Source: Sphingobacterium daejeonense
Lineage (GTDB): Bacteria; Bacteroidota; Bacteroidia; Sphingobacteriales; Sphingobacteriaceae
Assembly (NCBI RefSeq): GCF_901472535.1
Contig: NZ_LR590470.1
Coordinates: 1,178,001-1,242,000, forward strand
Length of the DNA stretch: 64,000 nt
Direction: 5' to 3'
Shown here: one piece after another, positions 16,364-25,281 of the stretch
How the letters are laid out: each line of letters opens with the position of its first letter
Numbering within the stretch: position 1 is the stretch's first letter
The notes under the pieces: model-generated
What the model saw: only the letters and a program-made list of their open reading frames with translations
Databases searched by the model: none
What the model was told of the DNA's origin: nothing
Program-made: the position numbers and the translations under genes

Positions 16364-17497
16364 CTATTTATGATTGCAGATTTCTTTTAATGTCTCTACA
16401 ACAAAATCAATCTCTTCTTTGGTGTTGTATTTACAGAAAGAAAATCTTACCGAAGGTCTAGTGGCATCTGCACAGATACCTTTTAAAACATGAGAGCCAA
16501 TGTCTGAACCAGAACTACAAGCGCTACCTCCAGATGCAGAAACACCTTTGATATCAAGATTGAACAATAACATATCGCCCATATTAGTGCATGGCAATGA
16601 AACGTTCAACACGGTGTACAATGATTTATCGGCATCAATTTCGCCATTGAATCTAACATCAGGAATAGCTTCAACTAATTTTTCCCTCATGTAATCCTTA
16701 AGTGATTGAATGTGCTCTTGATGTTCTTTCATCTCGGCGTAAGCAATTTCAAGGGCTTTGGCTAAACCAACGATCCCGTAAACATTTTCTGTACCTCCGC
16801 GCATGTTGCGCTCTTGAGCACCACCGTAAATCAAAGGCTTGATCTTGTTGCGTCCATTGATGTAAAGAAAACCAACTCCTTTAGGACCATGGAATTTATG
16901 AGCTGCACCAGTGATAAAGTCAATCTTAAGATCACCTAAATCATGTGCATAATGGCCCATCGTCTGAACAGTGTCAGAATGGAATATGGCATTATACTGC
17001 TCACACAATTCACTCACCCTTTTCAAATCCGTCAAATTTCCGATCTCATTGTTGGCATGCATCAAAGAAACGAATGTTTTTGGATTGATGGATAGCAATT
17101 CTTCCAAATGGGTTAAATCAACATTACCCTTAGAGTCAACTCGTAGTAGATCAAGATGGATCTTGCCAGCTTTCTCCAATTCCTCCAAGGTGTGAAGTAC
17201 AGCATGGTGCTCCAATGGTGAACTGATCGCATGGGTAATATTATAAGCCTCAATGGCACGTACGATAGCCATATTGTCCGCCTCTGTACCTCCTGAAGTA
17301 AAGAAAATCTCCGATGGTGAAGCGTTCAATAATTTGGCAACGGATCTTCGGGCCTTCTCTACGATGGTCTTCATCTCACGTCCATGGGCATGAATTGACG
17401 AGGGATTTCCAAAATTCTCGTTCAACATTTGTACCATAACCTCGATAACTTCTTTATCTAAGGCTGTGGTAGCGGCATTATCAAAATAAACTTGCAT
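16364..17497 (-). CDS. Cysteine desulfurase (IscS/NifS family)
   Basis: This PLP enzyme removes sulfur from cysteine to form a persulfide used for Fe-S clusters and thiolated tRNA. The 377-aa length fits NifS/IscS. Visible motifs are the N-terminal YFDNAATTALD, the PLP region FTSGGTEADNMAI, EHHAVLH, the Schiff-base lysine segment ITGAAHKFHGPKGVGF and the active-site loop SASGGSACSSGSD, with the catalytic Cys near residue 327. No iscU, iscR or suf gene is adjacent, so it may serve tRNA thiolation or act at a distance. It follows lnt on the same strand after 41 bp. The exact subtype is not resolved. Confidence 0.93.
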   Translation of the reverse strand: MQVYFDNAATTALDKEVIEVMVQMLNENFGNPSSIHAHGREMKTIVEKARRSVAKLLNASPSEIFFTSGGTEADNMAIVRAIEAYNITHAISSPLEHHAVLHTLEELEKAGKIHLDLLRVDSKGNVDLTHLEELLSINPKTFVSLMHANNEIGNLTDLKRVSELCEQYNAIFHSDTVQTMGHYAHDLGDLKIDFITGAAHKFHGPKGVGFLYINGRNKIKPLIYGGAQERNMRGGTENVYGIVGLAKALEIAYAEMKEHQEHIQSLKDYMREKLVEAIPDVRFNGEIDADKSLYTVLNVSLPCTNMGDMLLFNLDIKGVSASGGSACSSGSDIGSHVLKGICADATRPSVRFSFCKYNTKEEIDFVVETLKEICNHK

Positions 17498-17538
17498 GGC
17501 GGCAAATATAAAGATTCACAAGGAAAAATTGGAACAAA

Positions 17539-19143
17539 TTATTTTTTTCTGACAATCATTAAGCCTATTGATAGTAAGCTCGTTACGAACGATAAATAGA
17601 CTATTAAATCACTATATTTTGTATAGAAAGTCAAGTCCTCATTCAGGTTGATTTCCTGTGACAAAGCTTTAGGAACCCACCATGAACTCTTCTGCACAAT
17701 GTCACCACGTTGGTTTATAAAGCCAGAAATGCCTGTATTCGCTGATCTGACCACCCAACGACGGTTCTCAATAGCACGTAATTTTGCATATTGCAGATGC
17801 TGGTCCTTTCCTGAAGTATCTCCCCACCAGCCATCATTCGTGATTACAGCAATAAATTGAGCACCTTTTTTTATGTATTGTGCCACGTAATTCCCCCAAA
17901 TCGATTCATAACAAATAACAGGTGCAGCACCAATCCCACTGGCCGAGTAAAATACGGAAGGTTCTGCCTGACTGCCATAACCGCCCGTGGTGCCTCCAAA
18001 ATGTTTGAATAATGGAGTCAATACCGACAGAGCCTTCCCAAATGGCATCTTCTCAACTCCCGGAACCAACTTCGATTTATGGTAAAATTGTAGTTTACTG
18101 CTTCCGTCAATTAAAACTCCAGCATTAAAACTGTCATAAAATACATTTCCAATGGCCCGGGCAGTCAGAGTTTTTTGATCATCATAGATCACATAACTCT
18201 CAATGCCCGAAAGGACATTCCCATTGTGATAAGGCTCCAGAAAATTCAAGACTTCCCTGTACTGAGAATATTCCCTGAATTCATCCTCGTTGATGCCATT
18301 ATCACCTGAAATTGCAGTCTCCGGCCAAATGAAAAACTCCGTGTTCAGCTTCGCAACCTTCTGAGATAAGTCAGTTAATATTTTCAGCTGCTCCTCGGGT
18401 GTAATGGTTCCCCACTTCTGGAATGGGTCAATATTGGGCTGGACTGTCACAATCTCGGATGGATTGACATGTTCCTCGTAGGTGCTATAGATAATCAAGG
18501 AGCTTATAGCAGGAATAATAAGCCAAGCAGAAAGTATACCTAAAATAATCTTTTGACTGTAAACCTCAACCTTTTCTTTTCTTTGCCAATACCATAAAAA
18601 TATAAGAACATTGGATATCCAAATCCATAATGTACCACCATAAACTCCCGTGATGCTGTACCATTGAACCAATTGATGGAAATTGGCAAAGCCATTGCCC
18701 AATGTCATCCATGGAAAAGAAAGTTCCCAAGATTGATGCAAAAATTCATAAGCTATCCAAAAGGAGATAAGTCCCATAAAACTTAGCAGAATATTGTTTC
18801 TCTTCCTCATCTGATAGTAAAGTCGGAAAGCTAATGCCATTAACAGAGGCGCCAAAGTAAATGGAATCAATGCGATCATCAGGGATGTAAATGCATCTAA
18901 ATAAGCATGCATGGCATTGTAGACCCAGTAGATAGATCCCGTGTTCCAGACAACTCCGGTAAGGAAAGCTAAACCAAAAATCTTTCTGCCTTTTTTCTTG
19001 TAATCTCCACGGATTACATTCTCTACTGCAATCAGCAAAGGTACAAACCCTATAAACAATAAAATGCTCGTATAAGGAATAGGAGGCCATGCCAACCACA
19101 ATAAAAATGCACTCAGGAAAGCTAATAAATAGTTGTTCTTCAT
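17539..19143 (-). CDS. lnt: Apolipoprotein N-acyltransferase
   Basis: This inner-membrane enzyme adds the third acyl chain to the N-terminal Cys of lipoproteins. The 534-aa protein has about six N-terminal membrane segments (FLSAFLLWLAWPP onward), then a nitrilase-like periplasmic domain and a final membrane segment. The catalytic triad can be read: Glu in FIWPETAISG, Lys in YHKSKLVPGVE and Cys in PVICYESIWG. The motif TNDGWWGDTSG after it is also typical. It is the last gene of a run thioesterase - rsmI - PH/SHOCT protein - lnt; the upstream gene ends 3 bp before its start. Identification is secure. Confidence 0.96.
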   Translation of the reverse strand: MKNNYLLAFLSAFLLWLAWPPIPYTSILLFIGFVPLLIAVENVIRGDYKKKGRKIFGLAFLTGVVWNTGSIYWVYNAMHAYLDAFTSLMIALIPFTLAPLLMALAFRLYYQMRKRNNILLSFMGLISFWIAYEFLHQSWELSFPWMTLGNGFANFHQLVQWYSITGVYGGTLWIWISNVLIFLWYWQRKEKVEVYSQKIILGILSAWLIIPAISSLIIYSTYEEHVNPSEIVTVQPNIDPFQKWGTITPEEQLKILTDLSQKVAKLNTEFFIWPETAISGDNGINEDEFREYSQYREVLNFLEPYHNGNVLSGIESYVIYDDQKTLTARAIGNVFYDSFNAGVLIDGSSKLQFYHKSKLVPGVEKMPFGKALSVLTPLFKHFGGTTGGYGSQAEPSVFYSASGIGAAPVICYESIWGNYVAQYIKKGAQFIAVITNDGWWGDTSGKDQHLQYAKLRAIENRRWVVRSANTGISGFINQRGDIVQKSSWWVPKALSQEINLNEDLTFYTKYSDLIVYLSFVTSLLSIGLMIVRKK

Positions 19144-19146
19144 GCT

Positions 19147-19965
19147 TTACAGTTGGCTTAAGATCTCTGCCTTTTTGGTCTCATACTCAGCTTGAGTGAT
19201 CAGTTGTTTGTCGTATAAACCTTTTAACTTTTTAAGCTTCAACGTAATTTCATCTTCTTCCTCAACTTTGTTGTCCGAAGGAGTGTTGACTGTTGGAGAT
19301 GGGCTAGGGGCTGATGATTGAAAACCTTGTGGTTCCTGCCTTGAAGTATTTGATTGAAAATTCTGATTGGCAAAAGTTGAATTTAAACTCGGCCTTTCCT
19401 CAAACCTCGGTCTTTCTTCAACTTTTGGAAGCTCAGGTGTTTTCGCTACTGGATTCTCAGGTTCAATTGTTTTAATAGGCTCTGGTTTTTCAATAGCTGG
19501 ACTAGGAGTATTGAAAGCAGGTTTGTTCTCAATCACTATTTTAGTGTCTTTAGCCTCTTTTTTCTGATTCTGAAGATTGGCCAAAGCATCTTTGATCAAT
19601 TGATATAATTTCCTGGCTTGTGTCTTAGGAATATAATCAATCGTCAAATTCTCTCCTGTAAATGGAATAACAGTAACTTTAGAGCCAAATATTTCCTCCT
19701 TAAAGGCGATATCCTTAATGTCTTGCCAAGGAAAAATCTCAAAATTAGTAGCCAAGCCCAACTTGGTAAACTCACATAAGAAAATTCGTTTGTTGCTCAC
19801 GGTAATACTGTCAGGCAACAAATTTACTGCAGGTTTTTTCTGCAATGCTATATAATTAATGGATTCACCCGGAGTCAGCATATCTAAGATCTTGCCATGG
19901 ATTTTCTCAACCACTTTGGCGTCTTGTCCGTCTTGAACGTATTTGTCAATTTGATAATTTTCCAT
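19147..19965 (-). CDS. PH-domain protein with C-terminal SHOCT motif
   Basis: The 272-aa cytoplasmic protein has three parts. Residues about 25-135 resemble a bacterial PH domain (ITVSNKRIFLCEFTKLG and PWQDIKDIAFKEEIFGSK). A middle linker of about 100 residues is rich in Pro, Glu, Asn and Ser. The C-terminus is a SHOCT helix pair (LKKLKGLYDKQLITQAEYE), a short oligomerisation motif often added to PH or membrane proteins. It lies between rsmI and lnt in one orientation and nearly abuts lnt. The family is conserved but has no assigned role; membrane or lipid association is only an inference from the PH fold. Confidence 0.8.
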   Translation of the reverse strand: MENYQIDKYVQDGQDAKVVEKIHGKILDMLTPGESINYIALQKKPAVNLLPDSITVSNKRIFLCEFTKLGLATNFEIFPWQDIKDIAFKEEIFGSKVTVIPFTGENLTIDYIPKTQARKLYQLIKDALANLQNQKKEAKDTKIVIENKPAFNTPSPAIEKPEPIKTIEPENPVAKTPELPKVEERPRFEERPSLNSTFANQNFQSNTSRQEPQGFQSSAPSPSPTVNTPSDNKVEEEDEITLKLKKLKGLYDKQLITQAEYETKKAEILSQL

Positions 19966-20000
19966 CGATATGGTATTTACTTCTTAAATTCTTGTTTTAA

Positions 20001-20666
20001 TTATTCATGTCCCCCTACACAGAAAACAAATTCTCCCTTCACAGGATTCGTCTCAAAATGTGTCTTGATGTCTGTCAATGTCCCTCGAACAGTCTCCTCA
20101 TACATCTTGCTGATCTCTCTTGAAATAGAGGCCGGCCTGTCTGCACCAAATATCTGGATGAACTCATCTATTGTTTTCAGGATTCGGTGTGGTGACTCAT
20201 AAAATATCATCGTTCTCTTTTCATCTGCCAAAGATTTTAACCGCGTCTGACGCCCTTTTTTAACAGGAAGAAATCCTTCAAAACAAAATCTGTCATTCGG
20301 CAATCCGGAATTTACCAAAGCAGGTACAAAGGCTGTCGCACCCGGCAAACATTGGACATCCAATCCTTCTTTGATGGCTTCTCTGACCAATAAAAACCCC
20401 GGATCAGAGATCGCTGGAGTGCCTGCATCAGAGATAAGTGCAATCTGATTCCCTTCCTTCAACAATCGAATGATTTCTTGAACTGCCTTGTGCTCGTTGT
20501 GCTGGTGATGGGCAAAGACTTTTTTGTCGATGCCAAAATGCTTCAATAATGGAGCACTGGTACGAGTGTCTTCGGCAAGAATGATGTCAACCGATTTCAA
20601 GACAGTGATTGCCCTGAAGGTCATGTCCTCAAGATTGCCAATAGGAGTGGGAACAATATATAACAT
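20001..20666 (-). CDS. rsmI: 16S rRNA (cytidine(1402)-2'-O)-methyltransferase RsmI
   Basis: RsmI is a tetrapyrrole-methylase-fold enzyme that 2'-O-methylates C1402 of 16S rRNA. The 221-aa product begins MLYIVPTPIGNLEDMTFRA and shows ILAEDTRTSAPLLKHFGI, ALISDAGTPAISDPGFLLV and the FEGFLPVKKGRQTR segment, all RsmI signatures, then FYESPHRILKT. It is somewhat shorter than the Escherichia coli enzyme, which carries an extra C-terminal domain, and this is usual in Bacteroidota. It starts 20 bp after the stop of the thioesterase gene. Identification is secure. Confidence 0.95.
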   Translation of the reverse strand: MLYIVPTPIGNLEDMTFRAITVLKSVDIILAEDTRTSAPLLKHFGIDKKVFAHHQHNEHKAVQEIIRLLKEGNQIALISDAGTPAISDPGFLLVREAIKEGLDVQCLPGATAFVPALVNSGLPNDRFCFEGFLPVKKGRQTRLKSLADEKRTMIFYESPHRILKTIDEFIQIFGADRPASISREISKMYEETVRGTLTDIKTHFETNPVKGEFVFCVGGHE

Positions 20667-20686
20667 AGCCCAAAGATAACGATAAA

Positions 20687-21130
20687 CTAAGAATCTATCT
20701 CAGTATAATCCTCAGACTTCGGAATTTTATAAATTATCTCCTTCCAATCATCAGGAATACTGGTCAGTTTACGCTCTATAATATTCATCCAAGCTCCATC
20801 AACGACTACAATCGCAGCCTTCACCCCATTCTCTTTGTATATGACATGACGGAATGAAAACCTGGAGTTTTGAGTGTTGTATTTCGTGATTTCCACGCTC
20901 ACCTTGATCTTCTCATCCAAACCAATTTCACGCAGGTAATTCAGCTCTTCCCGAAACAATATCGGACCAATTTTATTCTTGTTGAATTCTTGCAATGATA
21001 AACCGAGTTGATTCAGCATGTTGCTACGGGCCTGGGCGCAAAAATCAGCATACGCTGAATGACGTAAATGAACATTGGCATCAATCTGTGACCAAAGAAC
21101 CTGGCCCTCATAAAAAATATTCTCTTCCAT
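20687..21130 (-). CDS. Acyl-CoA thioesterase, hot-dog fold (4HBT family)
   Basis: The 147-aa product has the 4HBT pattern: QVLWSQIDANVHLRHSAYAD places the usual D.N.H.....Y catalytic arrangement at about residues 17-28, followed by ILFREELNYLREIGLDEKIKV and FRHVIYKENGVKAAIVVVDG. Proteins of this class hydrolyse acyl-CoA thioesters in the cytoplasm; the chain-length preference cannot be read. It is the first gene of the minus-strand run ending with lnt. The 273-bp gap to the divergent TonB receptor holds both promoters. Confidence 0.88.
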   Translation of the reverse strand: MEENIFYEGQVLWSQIDANVHLRHSAYADFCAQARSNMLNQLGLSLQEFNKNKIGPILFREELNYLREIGLDEKIKVSVEITKYNTQNSRFSFRHVIYKENGVKAAIVVVDGAWMNIIERKLTSIPDDWKEIIYKIPKSEDYTEIDS

Positions 21131-21325
21131 GTATAATGATATTCTAGCTTAAAAATATAAAAAATTAAAATTCAAAAAGAACCAATAACTAAACGATAAC
21201 GATTTATTAATTCATTAAGATTATATAATATCTATTTAATAATAGGATAAAAAATAACTTAATAAATATTCTTAGGTTAAAATTTTATCAATTATTTGTT
21301 GATTTATAATAAATATTTCGGTGTG

Positions 21326-21381
21326 TTAACAAATTGATAATATTGGGTTAATAATGCAGTTAAGTGCTATACATACTTTTG
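21326..21381 (+). promoter_or_regulatory. Promoter region of the phytase-linked TonB receptor
   Basis: The -7 box TACTTTTG (21374-21381) is identical to that of the receptor at 4705. Upstream TTAACA (21326) and TTAATA (21348) lie 22 bp apart, as do the TTAACR copies before the other receptor, with TTAAGT at 21360. A shared phosphate-type regulator is possible but not shown, because the distance from repeats to box differs. Confidence 0.45.
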
Positions 21382-21403
21382 CCAGCAATAAATTATTAAC
21401 TCC

Positions 21404-24190
21404 ATGAGAATTTTTTTACTTTTTTTATTCAATTTAATTTGCTGCATTTCCTTTGCTCAAACAACAGTTTTGAAAGGGAAAATTATGGACAGCAATGACC
21501 ATTTCTCCTTGCCAGGCGCAACCCTGAAAATACAAGGAACTAACAAATTTACCGTATCCGATGCAAATGGTAACTTTGAATTCTTAAATCTACCTGCGGG
21601 TACTTACACGATAGACGTGGATTACCTAGGTTACAAACATTACTCCAATCAAATCAAAACAACTGAGGACGCCGTAGAAATCTTTTTAGATCCTTCAGCA
21701 AATGTGTTGGATGAAATCCAAGTAATAGGTGATATTGCCAAAGGACAAGCCAAAGCCCTAAACCAACAAAAAAACAACAGTAATATTTCTAATATTATTT
21801 CTTCAGATCAAGTTGGCCGTTTCCCGGATCAAAATATTGGTGATGCCTTGAAACGTGTACCGGGAATAACCATGCAAAATGACCAAGGGGAAGCTCGAAA
21901 CATCATCGTACGTGGTCTTTCGCCAGAACTGAACTCCGTTACTTTGAATGGAGACCGTATTCCTTCCGCTGAAGGTGACAACAGGAATGTTCAAATGGAC
22001 CTTATCCCTTCGGATATGATCTCATCTATCGAGGTGAATAAAACATTAACGCCTGATATGGACGCAGATGCAATCGGTGGTAGTGTAAACTTAATTACAC
22101 GTGCAGTACCAAATAAACAACGTATCTCGGCAACTGTTAGTGGTGGTTATTCGCCAGTCAGAGAGAAAGCAATCTACAATGGTGCATTTATTTATGGTAA
22201 CCGTTTTATGGACAATAAGATGGGCTTAGTATTGAGCGGAACCATGCAGACTAATGACTTCGGTTCTAATAATATCGAAGCGGAATGGGACGAAAAGGAT
22301 GGTGATGTATCATTAAAAGAACTTCAAATCCGTAAATATGATGTAACACGTGTTCGTAGAAGTGTGTCAGCAGCTTGGGATTATGATTTCAATGCGAGAA
22401 ACAGAATCGCTTTAAACGCCATGTACAACTGGCGTGATGATAGAGAAAACAGATTCGCAACAACCTATAAAGATCTTGAATATAATGAGGAAACCAATAG
22501 TTATTCTGGTGAATTGATCCGTGAAACTAAAGGTGGTGTGGATAACAACCGTAATAAAGGTCGTCGTCTTGAACGCCAATCGGTCATGAACTTCTCCTTA
22601 CATGGTGAACACATCCTTTCACCATTCTTAGACATGGACTGGGCAGCATCATATTCCAAAGCTACCGAATGGAGACCTAACGAAAGATATATTTCTTATA
22701 TACAAAAAGGTGCTCCCTTAAATGTGGATATTTCTGATCCGTATTTGCCATTCGTAAGTGCAACAGGAGATGACCTTTCTAAGTTCAAGCTCGATGAGCT
22801 TACAGAAAATGAAAATAATACCCACGAAGATGAAATCGGAGCCAAAGTTAACTTCCGACTTCCATTAACCGTGATAGATGGACAAAAAGGAAGAATCCGT
22901 TTCGGTGGTAGAATGAGATTGAAATCCAAAGAAAGAGACAACATCTTGTTCGAATACAAACCAACTTCAGGATTTGACGATATGAGCGCATTGCCATTAG
23001 TTAATTGGGATGCAAAAGGATGGGATCAAGGTGAAAAATTTGCGCCAGGCAGCTTTGTCGACAAAAACTACCTGGGAGGCTTGAATTTCAAAGACAACGC
23101 TAAGTTTGAAGAAGAAAAAGCACCTAAAGAATATTTAGCTGAAAACTATAGAGCAAAAGAACAAATTTTTGCCGGTTATGTTCGTTGGGATCAAAATATT
23201 ACCGATCAAACAGCCCTAATCCTGGGTGCACGTATAGAACATACGAAAATTGATTATACAGGTAACAGTGTGAAAGATGAAGAGGAATTCGAAGGTGAAA
23301 TCAATAACAAGAACAGCTATACAAATATCCTTCCTGGTATTACATTAAAACATAATTTCGACGACAATTTTATCCTTCGTGCTGCGGTAACCACAAGCTT
23401 GGCGCGCCCTAATTATTATGCTTTAGCTCCATTTGTTAACTCCGTGTTGGACGACAGGGAATTGAAAGCAGGTAACCCTAATTTGAAGGCTACTTATGCA
23501 ACAAATTATGACTTGATGGTAGAACGTTACTTCAGAAATGTAGGTATTGTTTCTGGTGGTTTGTTTTACAAAAACCTGAAAAATTTCATATATACCTATA
23601 ATGATATCAATTTTACTGCTGATCGTTTCGAGGAACTTTTCCCTAACACGCCAAACCCTATCGAAGCAGGAGAAACTTTTGAATTTGCGCAGCCAAGAAA
23701 TGGTGACAAAGTAAATGTATATGGATTTGAATTCGCATTCCAAAGACAATTGGATTTCCTTCCCGGAAAATTCCTTCAGGGTTTTGCAGTCTATGCTAAC
23801 TACACTTTCACAAAATCTAAAGCTGAAGGTATTACCAATGAAGACGGTGTCGCTCGTGAAGGCCTAGGACTTCCTAGAACTGCTCCTCACATGTTGAACG
23901 GATCCCTGTCTTGGGAAAATAATAAGTTCTCAGCTCGTGTGTCTGCAAATTACACTGCAGCTTATTTGGATGAAATCGGAAAAAATGAATTCACTGATGC
24001 TTATTATGACAAGCAATTCTTCCTTGATGCAAATGCGTCTTATAAGTTTACAAAATCTCTTCGTATTTTTGCTGAAGCAAATAATTTAACTAACCAGCCA
24101 TTGCGCTATTACCAAGGTGAAGTGCAGCGCATGCGTCAATTGGAATATTACAAACCACGTTATACACTAGGTCTAAAATTTGACCTTTAA
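21404..24190 (+). CDS. TonB-dependent receptor (phytase-linked)
   Basis: The intact 928-aa outer-membrane receptor has a signal peptide (MRIFLLFLFNLICCISFAQ), a CarboxypepD_reg-like domain (LKGKIMDSNDHFSLPGATL), a plug domain with the motif NIIVRGLSPELNSVTLNGDR and EVNKTLTPDMDADAIGG, and a long barrel ending YKPRYTLGLKFDL with terminal aromatic and acidic residues. The phytase gene starts 12 bp after its stop, so they form one transcription unit, and the receptor probably imports inositol phosphates, organic phosphate or a released product. It is 12 residues longer than the repaired receptor at 4705 and shares its plug architecture. The substrate is inferred from the neighbour. Confidence 0.92.
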   Translation: MRIFLLFLFNLICCISFAQTTVLKGKIMDSNDHFSLPGATLKIQGTNKFTVSDANGNFEFLNLPAGTYTIDVDYLGYKHYSNQIKTTEDAVEIFLDPSANVLDEIQVIGDIAKGQAKALNQQKNNSNISNIISSDQVGRFPDQNIGDALKRVPGITMQNDQGEARNIIVRGLSPELNSVTLNGDRIPSAEGDNRNVQMDLIPSDMISSIEVNKTLTPDMDADAIGGSVNLITRAVPNKQRISATVSGGYSPVREKAIYNGAFIYGNRFMDNKMGLVLSGTMQTNDFGSNNIEAEWDEKDGDVSLKELQIRKYDVTRVRRSVSAAWDYDFNARNRIALNAMYNWRDDRENRFATTYKDLEYNEETNSYSGELIRETKGGVDNNRNKGRRLERQSVMNFSLHGEHILSPFLDMDWAASYSKATEWRPNERYISYIQKGAPLNVDISDPYLPFVSATGDDLSKFKLDELTENENNTHEDEIGAKVNFRLPLTVIDGQKGRIRFGGRMRLKSKERDNILFEYKPTSGFDDMSALPLVNWDAKGWDQGEKFAPGSFVDKNYLGGLNFKDNAKFEEEKAPKEYLAENYRAKEQIFAGYVRWDQNITDQTALILGARIEHTKIDYTGNSVKDEEEFEGEINNKNSYTNILPGITLKHNFDDNFILRAAVTTSLARPNYYALAPFVNSVLDDRELKAGNPNLKATYATNYDLMVERYFRNVGIVSGGLFYKNLKNFIYTYNDINFTADRFEELFPNTPNPIEAGETFEFAQPRNGDKVNVYGFEFAFQRQLDFLPGKFLQGFAVYANYTFTKSKAEGITNEDGVAREGLGLPRTAPHMLNGSLSWENNKFSARVSANYTAAYLDEIGKNEFTDAYYDKQFFLDANASYKFTKSLRIFAEANNLTNQPLRYYQGEVQRMRQLEYYKPRYTLGLKFDL

Positions 24191-24202
24191 TCTAAAATTA
24201 AA

Positions 24203-25258
24203 ATGAACAAACAATTTATTATACTAGGTTTAGCTTTAGCGGTGCTTTCTTCATGTGGAGATAAATTGGCACCAGTTGCAGAAAATGCCTTAAAACCAAC
24301 AGTTACAACGGAAGTTGTACCAAACGATACGGATGATCCTGCAATTTGGGTCAACCCAGCAGATAGCACTCAGGTAATAGTAATTGGTACCGACAAACAT
24401 GAGAAAACAGGTGGTCTGTATGCCTATGATATGGATGGTAAAATCATCAATAAAGTTGTGCCTCTAGACCGTCCTAACAATGTGGATATTGCTTATGGGT
24501 TGAACCTTGCTGGAAAGAAGGTTGATGTAGCAGTTGTCACAGAACGCGGAACTAACAAAATCAGAGTATTCAGTCTCCCAGAATTAAAACCTCTAGACAA
24601 CGGCGGAATTCCCGTTTTCGAAGGTGAAACTGAAAAATCACCGATGGGAATTGCATTATATACACAAGCTGATTCCGCAGGAAATAAAATATATGCCGTG
24701 GTAGGCAGAAAAACAGGACCAACAGGTAGGTATCTTTTCCAGTATGAACTTCAGGATAAAGACGGTGTAGTAGTGGGAAATAAAGTGCGTGAATTCGGTA
24801 GTTTCCTTGGTGGAAAAGAAATCGAAGCAATTGCAGTAGATAATGAATTAGGATATGTTTATTATTCTGATGAAGGCCACGGAATCCATAAATATTATGC
24901 AGATCCTGCAAAAGGAAATGAAGAACTTGCTGTTTTTGGTCTTAAAGATTTCAAAGAAGATCATGAAGGAATTGCAATTTATAAAACCTCAGATACGACA
25001 GGTTATATCGTAGCGTCAAACCAACAAAACAACTCATTCAATATCTACCCGAGAGAGGGAGATAAAGGTAATCCAAACCAATATACTCGCATTGCTGAGG
25101 TACCTGTTTCTGCTATTGAATGTGATGGCGCAGATGCTATAGCAATGCCGATTGGCTCAAAATTCCCTAAAGGAATGTTGGTGGCGATGAGTAATGGAAT
25201 GGTCTTCCATTATTATGATTGGCAAATGTTCCAAGATATTATCGACGGAAAAAAATAA
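24203..25258 (+). CDS. Beta-propeller phytase (3-phytase), lipoprotein
   Basis: Beta-propeller phytases are Ca2+-dependent enzymes that cut phosphate from phytate. The 351-aa product has a lipoprotein signal (LAVLSSCGDK), so it acts at the outer membrane or in the periplasm. Family motifs are clear: DDPAIWVNPADS at the start of the propeller, NNVDIAYGL, EAIAVDNELGYVYYSDEGHG, HEGIAIYKT and the late CDGADAIAMP. Acidic residues in these motifs bind Ca2+ and phosphate. It forms an operon with the receptor. The copy of the IS1182-type element begins 24 bp after the stop, so any natural terminator of the operon has been displaced. Confidence 0.93.
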   Translation: MNKQFIILGLALAVLSSCGDKLAPVAENALKPTVTTEVVPNDTDDPAIWVNPADSTQVIVIGTDKHEKTGGLYAYDMDGKIINKVVPLDRPNNVDIAYGLNLAGKKVDVAVVTERGTNKIRVFSLPELKPLDNGGIPVFEGETEKSPMGIALYTQADSAGNKIYAVVGRKTGPTGRYLFQYELQDKDGVVVGNKVREFGSFLGGKEIEAIAVDNELGYVYYSDEGHGIHKYYADPAKGNEELAVFGLKDFKEDHEGIAIYKTSDTTGYIVASNQQNNSFNIYPREGDKGNPNQYTRIAEVPVSAIECDGADAIAMPIGSKFPKGMLVAMSNGMVFHYYDWQMFQDIIDGKK

Positions 25259-25281
25259 GACTGTTATTAATTCAACAGATT

